Of a stretch of 29,914 nt of DNA, positions 20,744 to 29,914 are shown piece after piece (position 1 is the first letter of the stretch; the number at the start of each line of letters is the position of its first letter). Below the pieces are notes generated by a model that had not been told where the DNA came from, ran no database searches, and saw only the letters and a list, made by a program, of their open reading frames with translations. The position numbers were made by a program, and so were the translations under genes. Origin of the DNA: Russula earlei (lineage: Eukaryota > Basidiomycota > Agaricomycetes > Russulales > Russulaceae); assembly GCA_025769875.1 (NCBI GenBank), contig JAGFNK010000616.1, forward strand, positions 1-29,914. The letters are read 5' to 3'.

Positions 20744-21039
20744 TGTTGGATATACAATCTGTCATATAGATTAATCCACTTCACTGTACCCAAGGCTAGG
20801 TAGCTCAGTGGTTAGAGCACCTGGTATATATCTGGGAGGTCCTGGGTTCAATCCCCAGTCTGGCCATTTTCTTAATTGCACCAGGATATAAGGGAATCAT
20901 GTGAGCGCATGTCAACCCCCTCCTCTGAGGTCCCCAGGTTGGGTCACATAGTGTTGAACCCACAAGTCGGACCCAAGAGGGTGGCAATGACTAAGCACCT
21001 CCTCTGAGGTCCCTCTATCTGTGGTTGCATTTCACAACA
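20744..21039 (+). mobile_element. LTR-like insert tau carrying a tRNA-like cassette
   Basis: 296 bp with LTR-type ends (TGTTGGATATAC to TTTCACAACA, inverted TGTTG/CAACA) and a perfect GTTTC duplication (20739-20743 and 21040-21044). It is inserted in Copia-2 RT between the blocks GIDYDET and ETFSPLARFE. TG...CA ends with a 5-bp duplication indicate integrase-mediated insertion, as for a solo LTR or a TRIM element. It contains a tRNA-like sequence (20794-20865) and a 16-bp direct repeat, CCTCCTCTGAGGTCCC (20919-20934 and 20998-21013). No coding capacity. Orientation is taken from the tRNA-like part. Confidence 0.85.
20794..20865 (+). tRNA. tRNA-like sequence (probable pseudo-tRNA) inside LTR tau
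   Basis: 72 nt that fold as a cloverleaf. The acceptor stem is GGCTAGG with TCTGGCC (two G-T pairs). The D arm is GCTC...GAGC, the T arm CTGGG-TTCAATC-CCCAG. Pol III promoter boxes are intact: A box TAGCTCAGTGG and B box GGTTCAATCCC. A TTTT terminator (20867-20870) follows one base after the acceptor stem. The anticodon stem is weak (G-T pairs) and the loop TATATAT has A where U33 is normally invariant, so decoding function is doubtful. It could be a captured tRNA gene, a SINE head, or an LTR-borne Pol III promoter. Confidence 0.6.
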
Positions 21040-24024
21040 GTTTCATCATAATCAATCCCCTCCACTTGGGTGAACCCCTTTGTGACTAAACACATGCAAA
21101 ATCTACCATCAGATTTGCGTGCAAACACCCATCGAGATCACATGGCCTTATGGCCTGGCAGCAGATCTACAAGCTCCCAGGTACCATTCTTAGCGAGTGC
21201 ATCAATTTCATATTGACACACGGTTCTCCATTGATCGGCAGAGTCCGAGGACATCGCTTCCCAAAATGTAGCCAGAGTGATCGCCTCTGCTGTCGCTAAT
21301 AGTGCCATATGCGATAGGCGCCCCCCCACATTTGCGTTAGAAGTGAGAAATCTAGGATTAGGATGTGGATTAGGGCGAAGACACCTAGGTGAGGGCGGAT
21401 GCGGTGGACCAAAGGATGGTCCCAGCAATGCTGAGTAAGGCTGGTGCAAGCGTACTTGGTGCACAGGCTGAACGCGGCATGGCGGAGTATGTGGAACAGG
21501 CTGAGTGGGAGGGGTAAGGTAAAGTGAATTAGGTGTATTGGGATCTAGTGGGGTTTCTGGAGGTGCAGGACTAAGTCCGCAGCCATCTGGTTCTTGTGGA
21601 AGTGGGGCAGTGAAAGAAACCGGTCCCGTGAAGACCAAGGGTTGTGCAGGAGGAGGAATGTCAGTAAGTTCTCCCCTAGCAGGCAGTATGCGCTCATCAA
21701 AAGTGATATCGCGCGATAAGAACAGCTTTCAGGTGGATTGATGCCAGAGTCGGTAACCCTTAGATCCAGACTCGTACCTAACGAAGATCATCTTGACCGA
21801 TCTTGGATCGAGCTTCTTCCATTTGTTAGCAGGCGTGTGTACATACGCCTTACATCCAAAGACACGGAAATAGGAAACATCTGGAACTTGTCCATCTGTC
21901 CAGACTGAGTGAGGTGTGTTCCAACGGAGAATGCATGTAGGAGTGCGATTGTAGATATGGACTGCTGCATCAGTAGCAAGCTCCCAGAACCCCAGAGTAA
22001 GACTGGCGCCATGTAGCATAGCACGCATCTTGTCTTCAAGGGTCCAGTTCCATCTCTCCGCTACACCATTCTGCTGTGGTGACCCTGGCATTGTCAATCT
22101 ATGCTCAATTCCTTTTTGATCTAAGACCAATCTGAGGGCACTGGACAAGTACTCCCCTCCACAATCCAAGTGTAGTGCTTTGATCTTATTGTTGGTCTGG
22201 TTTTCTGACCATGTGAGATATTTTTTAAACACATCAGCACACTGATCTTTAGTTTTGAAGAAGTACACTACCCCATAACAGGAGTAGTCGTCGATAAATG
22301 TTGCCCAATAAGTTGCGCCTCAGATAGACCGGGTCTGCATCAGACCAGCTAAGTCAGTATGCATGATCTGTAGACGCCGATCCAATCACTTAGGTGAAGC
22401 CAGGAAAGGAAGTCACGTCTGTTTGCCGAGTTCACACCCAGGGCAAGGTGACTGATTGCGATCTGCTGAACTAAGCGAGATTCCCTTGATGGAATGGGCG
22501 TATTTGATTAGTGTGCATGAGGACATATGTCCCATGCGCTGATGCCAGATGTTGAGCAGTAGTACCCCCGCTTGCGCGTGCAGGGCCAGAGATGAGAAGT
22601 CAATATAGAATAGGTTATTCTCCAGGTATCCTTGTGCGACTTTCCGATCTTTGTAGTAGATTTGGCATCCGTTCTGAGTAAAAGTGATATGTCCCCCCCT
22701 TCGGAGCAACGCACTGATGGAGAAGTAACGTGCATCGGCTTCCGGAATATGCATGACATTGGTGAGTGTTAATGGAAACTTCCCAATTTCTCCAGATGGT
22801 AGGATGGATACAGATCTGGTCCCAATCTGCTTGATGATTGTGTGACCTCCAAGGTTAACTGATCTGGTGGCCGGAGCATAGGTGATGAAGTCAGTCCGGA
22901 ATGGACTGATGTGATGGGTAGCTCCTGAGTCAATCATCCAGCGTGATCTAGTTGCCGAGTAAAGGGAAATGCCAATGTCATTTTCATCATCCGAGATCTC
23001 TGTAATTGTAGCAGTAGTCTCTACTATGTGCGCGTTGACCTTTCTGTTAGTGTCTGCACCAGACTCTCTCTCTTTCTTCGCCTTCTCCTCCTCATCCTTT
23101 TTCTTCTTCCAGCACTCAGGACTCTTGTGACCAGCTTTCTTGCAATAATAACATTTTATTTTGTTTTTATTGTCCTGTTTCTTGACTGGAACAACTTTGT
23201 TAAGGGAAGTGGAGGAGCCGGCCCAACGACTCTCTTCATTGAGAATGTGCTCCTGAATGGCTTTCGGGGAAAGTGTGTTTGGAAGATTAGAGCCAAGGAT
23301 AGCTTGCATGAGACCAGAGTAGGAGCTGGGTAGTGCCTGAATTAGAGTGAGACTGAATTGGAGATCGGTGACAGGCATGTCATTGTTCTGAAGATTGATC
23401 CTAGTATCATTCAATTTCTGTAGTTGTGGGAACATTGAGCTGGTGTCATCTAGATCAAAATGTGTGAAGGCGGTCCAAGAGTTATGTAGGCACATAGATC
23501 CGATGCTGATGCAGGTGATCTTAAGTTGTTCCCACTTGAGTTTACAGGTGTCGAACTTGGTGTTATTGCTTATCTCTGCATATATGTCTTTTTGGAGATG
23601 GAGCTGGAAGAAGCCTAACAATATGTCTTCTTCAATGTCCCAGGTGCTATCTCCAGAGGGCTTTGTATCGATAAGATGACACCAGAAACCATTCATTTGG
23701 GTAATGGCCTCAAAGCGAAATGACCAAGTAGTCCAATTTGATGAATCTAAGATCTCCAGTGGTGTTCCCGAAGGGATAGTGAATATGGGTGCCATATGAT
23801 GTAATAGGGTGAATTGCCAATCCAGACCAGCAGAACAATTATAGCTGGATCAATTAGAGATCAAATCAGTATCTTTGATGCGTGATGTAACTGCACATGC
23901 GTCAATCCTTTGGTTCCAGGGGCCATGGGAGTAAGATGTCATCTGATAACAGAGGTTTGTGGGGAAGGGAGGTGTTATAGGAATAAACATGTGTGGTGAT
24001 CTCTGTGGATTTTAGATATGGGAA

Positions 24025-24036
24025 GGGCCCATAACC
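24025..24036 (-). other. Copia-2 primer binding site (initiator tRNA-Met, anticodon arm)
   Basis: Reads GGTTATGGGCCC on the minus strand immediately after the 5' LTR. It is identical to the Copia-1 site and complementary to the anticodon stem-loop of initiator tRNA-Met. It confirms the LTR boundary at 24037. Confidence 0.85.
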
Positions 24037-24515
24037 TGTTGAAGATAGATGCAGTATGTGTGATTAGATAGCAGCAAATGATAAGATCGCAGGCAGATCT
24101 ATCAGACAATAGTTCAGTTTGGTTGACACAAAACTAATATAAACAATGTACCTATCAGACAATAGCTACAACCTGTTGTCAGTACTGTGAGATAAGATAT
24201 CATAGTGTAAATACTCACTTCAGTTTGGTTGACACAGAACTGAAGTGATCTATGTACTTTGTGGTGTTCTTAAATACCTGAGACCGCCACTGGATGCAGT
24301 ACAGTTAACTACCATCATGATCACTAAGTAAGTCCGAGGATCAGTTGTAAGTAGCTACCGATTGTCCTAAATCACTCTATCAGTATAACTAACACATGCT
24401 GCAGCATATGAGCTGAGCTGGTGATGCCTGGTCCGGGTGATCTGATGCGTCAACGCATCCAAGTTGTGATCATATCACAATGCACCTGAGACTCTGAGCA
24501 GTGCAGATCTCAACA
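24037..24515 (-). repeat. Copia-2 5' LTR
   Basis: 479 bp and collinear with the LTR at 18933-19411. Many differences have CG here and TG or CA in the other copy. The promoter region would lie on the minus strand, with a TATTTAAG element near 24275. Confidence 0.95.
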
Positions 24516-24908
24516 CAACGTCTCAGCAAGCTCCCTCTAGAGAAACAGTTCCCAATGCAAGAGGATTCCTTTTTGAAAGACCATTACCTCCTACTCCCCC
24601 TGACGCCTATGTACCCTTGTTTACCATTCATATTCCTACACCTGTCGTACCTTCCCAACCCTTTGCATCACCATTTGTTGAATCACCTGATAGTATCAAC
24701 ATTAGAAATACTGAACTTCACTCCTACCTACCAGAACAATCTTTCTTAGCCCTAAACCTACCTACACGATCAAATAGGGAACTACTCGAATTCAAGAGCT
24801 ATTGTACACAAGTTTGGCAATTAAGAACAACACACTTTGTAGTGTATCAACATCCCACTAGATAGATAAATGACTTCGCTATCTCCCCAGCAGAATTCGA
24901 AGGATACT

Positions 24909-25449
24909 TGTGGAAAACCTGAGTAGTCTTGACCCAAAGTAGCATCACCGAAGAATACTTGTCACTGACTGGGCGGTGTCGCTGACAAATTGTTTCATGT
25001 GTGAGACGTGAGCACTGAGTCGAGCGAGACGATGAGTTCTTGCGAGAATTGGGGATCTCGGTGACAACACAGTGAAGGCTGGTGTGTACCATGGAATGGA
25101 AAGACAACGAATAAGTCTTTGCATTTGAAGACTTAGAGAGATGAGAGAAGTTTTGAGACAATTGCTTGATTCCCTGCAAGCCTACAGTTCCGAAGCTAGA
25201 ATCCAGTGATATTCACAAGAGAACAAGCTTAGAGCTTATTCTCTTCTACAGACAGGTTTATATAGACAATGTATCCTATATCAAATTGTAGACACAAGGT
25301 AACGGTGAGGCAATCGAGACTGGAACATGCTGGAAGGTGATGGTACACGCGAGGCTAAGTGAGTCATGAAAACATGTGGGAATCGTGAGGTCTGTCTGGG
25401 TAGGCTTGTCTGGTTGCCAGTCCGGTCCAAAGAACCGGTACTTGTGACA
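24909..25449 (-). mobile_element. solo LTR phi
   Basis: 541 bp from TGTGGAAAACC to ACTTGTGACA on the plus strand, with a perfect ATACT duplication (24904-24908 and 25450-25454). It is inserted in gypsy ORF X, whose frame continues across it. The minus strand shows TATATAAACC followed by a transcript-start-like segment, hence the orientation. It is not homologous by eye to the alpha, delta or epsilon families. The 110-codon minus-strand frame inside it is a chance frame. Confidence 0.88.
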
Positions 25450-25574
25450 ATACTCCCAAATCCACTTAAGAAAGCACCAAGGAAGACCCGACTCTATTCA
25501 ACTAAAACCAGCCTACACCATAGCATATCCTTGGAACAACGGTCATTGGACTATAACCATCATCTAAAAAACTT

Positions 25575-26960
25575 ATGAGCACTAGAAGGGACATTACTGA
25601 TGACAAAGAGAATCTAATTCCACTTTTATTTGAAAGCCTCAGCTACAACACCCAAGACCACTGCTACCAAGCAAAATTTGCAGGAACACCTATTATCAAT
25701 CACGGAAATCTTTCAGACACTTGGTTCTATGAAGATGACAATGATGAAGTTACCACTGCCCAACTTAAAGCAGCAGCTCCAGGAGCATAAAACATTCAAG
25801 ACTTCAATCCTTATAACTATACAGGTCTCTTCCTAGACAAACCAGTCAAGTGGAGCTGTTCTAGAAAATATTGGGTTTACTACAACAACCGAGAAGTCAA
25901 TTTTACTGCCAGAACAACTCAAGAAGTTACTGCCATCCTAGGAACTGTACCAAGTACTCGAAGCACTACTCCAGGACCCTCCACCCGATGTAATACTCAA
26001 CAACCTACTCCTCATACAGTTAGCAACGTACCACAAACAGTCCCTCGAGCACTCACTCCAACTAGAATCCAATTACAAGGTGCAGCCCCACCTATTATCA
26101 CAACCACAACAACTCAAAATCCTGCCATGTCGAGCAATCCACACCTTGTTGGAACTGCACCAGAACCCTTTGATGGAAAGGCTGATAATGCGGAAGCCTT
26201 TTGGGCAGCCTTGGCCAATTATTACTACATCAATGGCAACTCCTTTACAGATGAAAGCAAGAAGGTTGCTGCTGCACTAACCCACTTTAAAGTAGGAACA
26301 CCTGCCAGAGCATGGGCTAGAGAACAAACCACTAAGGCTATGGCTCGTACAGTAGCAGACTATGGATCCTGGGATGACTTCAAGAAAGCCTTTGCTGACC
26401 ATTTTATCCCTGCAGAAGCAGAACTGGCCTCCGCTAACACCATGCACACCTATTATCAAGGGAAACTACCATTTAATGAATGGTATCAAAAATGGTCACA
26501 CCATGCATCACGAGCTACCACTGATGAAAGAGCAAAGATGTACACGTTCAGGAAGAACATTAACCCAGCCCTACATCAGAAGATATTGGGAATCACACTG
26601 ACACCAACCACACTTGCAGCCCTTGTCAAAGCAGCATGAGAATTTGACAACCTATTCCACTTGTACAATTCCACAGCCTTTCAAGGAGGACGCTCTGTGC
26701 ATGCCTGAGGATTAAACACTCAAGGATCAGACAATCCATTGGAAATTAACTTGTACCAAGAAGAACCTAACAAACAACCCTGGGAATCCAGGAGTGAAAG
26801 AAAACCCCTCACAGATGCAGAGAAAGAGTTTCAATGCAAAACAATCTCTATTATTACTGTGGAAAGAAGAACCATATGGCAAATCAATGTAGAGCAAAGA
26901 AAGCAGCCCAGGGACACCAACGACAAGGATCTCACCCCCAAACAGTCAGAGCTATGACCA
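25575..26960 (+). pseudogene. gypsy gag with zinc knuckle
   Basis: Starts MSTRRDITDDKENLIP at 25575, 7 bp after the stop of ORF X. The same frame runs through stops at 25788 (TAA), 26637 (TGA) and 26706 (TGA). The retrotransposon gag domain (about 26145-26640) includes PFDGKADNAEAFWAAL, ARAWA, WDDFKKAF and FNEWYQKW. After a frame change near 26835 a CCHC knuckle follows, YYYCGKKNHMANQC. Its first Cys position reads Tyr (TAT at 26849), one G-to-A step from TGT. The capsid role is known for the family; this copy is broken. Confidence 0.85.
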
Positions 26961-27199
26961 TCCAAGATGAAAACATCAAACCTGCACAAGAAGAACCTGT
27001 TCCTGTTGCATCATTGACAACTTGGAGAGAAACACTTGTGGACTCGATCCTCTGCCCAAGATCTGCTCCTATGGATTTTTAATTGGACCCCCTTCTGCAC
27101 TGAGAAGGGACATGGTCCAAATCAGTACAATACAAAGAGAAATCAATTACCCCAAAGTTTTTACCAAGAATATTCACTCCCCATCCATTGCCTTGAAAG

Positions 27200-29914
27200 T
27201 TACTCTTGTTGGGAAGTACAAGCAGCAAAGAAATCGGTGCAAGAGCCCTGCTTGACAGTGGAGCTAGAAGGGAATGATAATCCATGAACGATTCGCACAA
27301 AGACACCACCTGCACCTCCGAACTATGACCAAACCCTTGCCAGCACAAAATGTAGATGGAACACAAAATGCCAATGGACTAATACACTTTAGCACCATCC
27401 AAAGACTTGCACATTCAAGCGCACACAGGCACTACTCATGATGAACAAGCAGAATTCCTTGTCACTTAACATTGGAGATCACAACATCATCTTAGGAACA
27501 GATTGGCTACTGACACCACAACCCAGACATCAATTGAGTAAATGATACAATCACATTGAGGAACTGCCCCCGAACCTGCCTCACCACACACCAAAGTATA
27601 ACCATTGCATCTGCATCTGGGATGCAGGAATTACCAAATACAAGCACTTACTTTCCCTGAAGAAGAAGAACCTGAGTTTGCAAACATTGCTGCACTAATC
27701 TTCCCAGATACTGAAGGACTATTGAACCCATGCATTGACAAACAAATCCACAATGCATTTAGACCAATAACAATCAGCATAAGAGCCAAATCAACCACAG
27801 CTACCAAGTTAGCCCATGCAGAAACAATCCCCCAAGACATTAGACAAACTTATCCCTGCCCAATTCTTGAAATGGTGAAAGGTTTTCAATGAACAAGCTT
27901 CCCAACGCCTTCCTGCTCACCAACCATGGGACCATGCAATCAATCTGAAACCAGGGATCGCCCAACGCGATTCTGGTATCTATTGACTTACTCCCAAAGA
28001 ACTACAAGCCCTAAAAGAATACCTAGATGAACACTTGAAAAGAGGCACTATCCGACCATCAAAAGCAGCTATTGCCAGTCCATTCTTCTTTGTGGCAAAA
28101 GAAAGGAGGAAATTTACGACCAGTACAAGACTACAGAGCCCTGAATACAGCAACTGTCAAAGATGCGTATCCACTACCTTTGATTCCTGAACTAATCGAC
28201 AAACTCCAAGGAGCCCAATACTTTACCAAGTTTGACATACGATGAGGATACAACAATATCCGCCTAAGAGAGGGCAATGAACACCTTGCAGCATTCAAGA
28301 CACCATTAGGACTCTTCAAACCTTTGATAATGACATTTGGTCTCTGCAACGCCCCAGCCACTTTCCAATGCTTTATGAACACCATCCTAGCAAAATACAT
28401 TGCCACTGAACAAGTGGTTGTTTATCTAGATGATATACTAATCATGGCGCAAACCTTGAACAAACTAGATGACTGGACACACAAGGTCCTAAAGACACTC
28501 CAAGACCATGACTTATACTTGAAACCAGAGAAATGTGCTTTTCAACAAACCTCTATTGTTACCTAGGCATCAATATCTCCCAAGGACGAATATCCATGGA
28601 CCAGGACAAGTTAGTAGGCATTACAAAGTGGCCTACTCCGACCAACATTATGGAAGTACAAGCATTTCTAGGATTTTGCAACTTCTATTGACGATTTATC
28701 CACCAATACTCACGGATGGCACGACCCTTGTTTAATCTAATGAAGAAAGAACACCCCTTTAAATGGGAAGATGATGAAGAACAAGCATTTAGAAAATTAA
28801 TCCAGGTGTTCACAACAGCCCCAATCCTCATGTTACCTGATCATACTAAACCCTTCTGACTCATCTGTGACACAAGTGACTTTGCAGTTGGCTCAATTTT
28901 AGAACAACCTGATGAATTTAACAGACATCACCCAGTAGCCTATTTCTCAAAGTCCTTAGACCCTGCACAACGAAATTAGATGATCTATGATAAAAAACTC
29001 CTTGCCATTGTCTCATCCCTTTGGCACTTTCGACACTACCTTGAAGGTGCAACACACCCTATTGAGTTGTGGACAGACCACAATAATTTGACATACTTCA
29101 TGACAAAACAGAAACTCTCTCAGTGACAGGACCAATGGGCACTCCTCCTCAGCAATTTTGATTTCACTATCACACATCACCCAGGGACTACGAACAAAGC
29201 AGATGGTCTGTCCAGGCAGCCAGACTTTAAAGAGGGGATACAAACAAAAATGATGGAAAGGTGCTCCTAGACTGACAAATATTTTAAAATCAGAGCAACA
29301 CGCACCTCGCCACAGAACCAATCGGCGACCAAGAACTTGACAACAACTATGATCCAGTAAAGACTAGACCCAGAAGTATCTAAGCATTAGCAATCATTAT
29401 AAAGAATGGACCAAGATGATATCCAAAGGCTTACAGGACTGGAACCTCGAAGATGGACTAATATTATTCAAAGGAAAAGTCTATATCCCAACAACGACAC
29501 CCTAAGAAAGAAAATTCTGAAACTACACCACGACTCCCTTGCCACTGGGCATCCTGGCCAATGGAAAACTTACGAACTAATCAGGCCGAAACTATTGGTG
29601 GCCAGGAATGCTAACCTATGTCAAAGTTACGTAGACGGTTGCGCAATTTGCCAGAGTACAAAGAACCATCCAAAGACAGAAACACCCCTTGTACCAATTA
29701 CACCAGCTGGAGAAGTATGGAAAAGCATTACCATGGACATCACGGACCTACCGATTTCACAAGGCTTTGACAGCCTCCTAGTGTGGTAGATTGATTCAGC
29801 AAAGCAATAATCATACCCCTGCCACAAGACAATCACAGCAGACAAAACAGCAACATCATGAACAATGTCTGGAGAAGAATAGGCCTCCCAACACAAATAA
29901 TATCAGACAGAGGC
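27200..29914 (+). pseudogene. gypsy pol: protease, RT, RNase H, integrase (partial)
   Basis: Protease active site LLDSGA lies at about 27248-27265. RT runs from about 28010 ([10 protein letters not shown]) through [13 protein letters not shown] and FGLCNAPATFQ to VYLDDILI (catalytic Asp pair 28429-28434). RNase H (about 28860-29225) has DTSDFAVG and LWTDHNNL. Integrase begins with an H2C2 finger (LHHDSLATGHPGQW ... CAICQSTK, about 29520-29670) and the first catalytic Asp in MDITDLP, then leaves the window. In-frame stops include TGA at 28243, 28689, 28857, 29124 and 29792, and TAG at 28977. Frameshifts occur near 28105 and 28550. The span from 27290 to 28000 is badly scrambled. Confidence 0.88.

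Larger units (their letters stand above)
19445..23795 (-). pseudogene. Copia-2 gag-pol polyprotein
   Basis: A single frame of about 1350 codons once the 301-bp tau insertion (20744-21044) is removed. Order from the start at 23795: gag (UBN2-like), zinc knuckle CYYCKKAGHKSPEC (about 23152-23111), protease DSGATHH (about 22931), GAG-pre-integrase HQRMGH with CPGC, integrase with LHLDCGGEY and NGVAERWN, and RT with YVDD (20401-20390). RNase H follows with GYSDSS, SKHIPIKHHAIRQY and ADGLTK. The in-frame stops are all TGA: 22415, 22388, 22322, 21731 and 21140 (first base, minus strand). There are no frameshifts. Most stops stand where CGA (Arg) or TGG (Trp) would fit. Confidence 0.92.
18933..24515 (-). 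mobile_element. Copia-2, full-length Ty1/copia retrotransposon
   Basis: A complete 5.58-kb element with 479-bp LTRs at both ends and a perfect CAACG duplication (18928-18932 and 24516-24520). It lies on the minus strand inside gypsy ORF X. Primer site, one gag-pol frame and polypurine tract are all in place. The coding frame has five TGA codons and a 301-bp insertion (LTR-like tau plus its duplication), so it is inactive as it stands. By eye the LTRs differ at about 25 positions, mostly transitions. Confidence 0.95.
17987..25567 (+). pseudogene. ORF X upstream of gypsy gag, interrupted by Copia-2 and LTR phi
   Basis: Surviving segments are 17987-18932, 24521-24908 and 25450-25567. The first holds an acidic EEDEEEDT stretch. 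After a frame change near 18540 come NSWLYNADYNQPWAITSPDA and a Cys cluster, CNCKTEYCTC, followed (past a TGA) by PDTPPTPNGITLWTPG. The third segment continues the frame of the second exactly across LTR phi (541 + 5 bp, a multiple of three) and ends at TAA 25565. A TAG at 24863 interrupts it. There is no ATG at the left limit (GTG at 17987), so the start is lost or elsewhere. The stop lies 7 bp before the gag ATG. I do not recognise the family. Confidence 0.55.
17987..29914 (+). mobile_element. degenerate Ty3/gypsy-type retrotransposon, 3' end beyond window
   Basis: The order of surviving parts is an unidentified ORF X, gag, aspartic protease, RT, RNase H and integrase. RT followed by RNase H and then integrase is the Ty3/gypsy order. 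Copia-2 (18933-24515) and solo LTR phi (24909-25449) are inserted in ORF X. No 5' LTR was recognised, and the left limit given here is only where X becomes readable. The element is cut by the window end within integrase. Many in-frame stops and several frameshifts show it is dead. Confidence 0.8.

Noticed and set aside
20794..20865. A functional nuclear tRNA gene
   Set aside because: The anticodon stem is weak and U33 is replaced by A; it lies inside a mobile LTR-like element within a dead retrotransposon. Kept as tRNA-like only.
20744..21039. A plain SINE insertion
   Set aside because: A SINE would start at the tRNA head and end in a tail with a longer, variable duplication. Here the tRNA part is 50 bp inside, ends are TG...CA and the duplication is exactly 5 bp.

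Overview
The window is nuclear DNA of a filamentous basidiomycete, most likely an agaricomycete. This rests on short introns (46-67 bp, one of 267 bp) with GT...AG ends, on the three host genes (a CDC73/parafibromin orthologue, a GH5 steryl-glucosidase/EGCrP2-like enzyme and an OPA3-like protein), and on a flank made of nested LTR retrotransposons. No bacterial operon, CRISPR array or rRNA is visible.

Region 1 (1-7.5 kb) is the gene block. After a retroelement-like remnant with an A-rich tail (1-808), CDC73 (1192-2888, +) has eight exons, one of only 27 nt. It is followed head-to-tail by the GH5 enzyme (3233-6244, +, three exons, 897 aa, C-terminal CaaX-like CCIM). The OPA3-like gene (6671-7292, -, four exons, 153 aa) is convergent with it. 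These are housekeeping functions (Paf1 complex, sterol-glucoside turnover, mitochondria) with no evident shared pathway.

Region 2 (about 7.5-16.1 kb) is a nest of LTR elements. A truncated Ty1/copia element (Copia-1, +) keeps its 5' LTR (11097-11403), a primer site matching the anticodon arm of initiator tRNA-Met, and a gag-protease frame. Three solo LTRs interrupt that frame: alpha-C, delta-D' and epsilon-E. Upstream lie alpha-B (itself split by delta-D) and alpha-A. Six of the seven long solo LTRs are bounded by exact 5-bp target duplications, so the insertion order can be read directly.

Region 3 (16.1-29.9 kb) starts at epsilon-E', which has no matching target duplication and marks a chimeric junction. 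Beyond it are an unrecognised 307-codon ORF with a hairpin over its stop codon, and then a degenerate Ty3/gypsy element (17987 to the window end). The gypsy element carries an extra ORF ('X') upstream of gag, then gag, protease, RT, RNase H and integrase. A full-length Ty1/copia element (Copia-2, 18933-24515, -, CAACG duplication) is inserted in X, as is a 541-bp solo LTR (phi). Inside Copia-2 RT sits a 296-bp LTR-like insert (tau) that contains a complete tRNA-like Pol III cassette; this is the most unusual object in the window.

The copia frames are broken only by point nonsense changes, mostly TGA. The two Copia-2 LTRs differ mainly at CG versus TG/CA positions, so CpG-directed C-to-T decay appears to have silenced the region.
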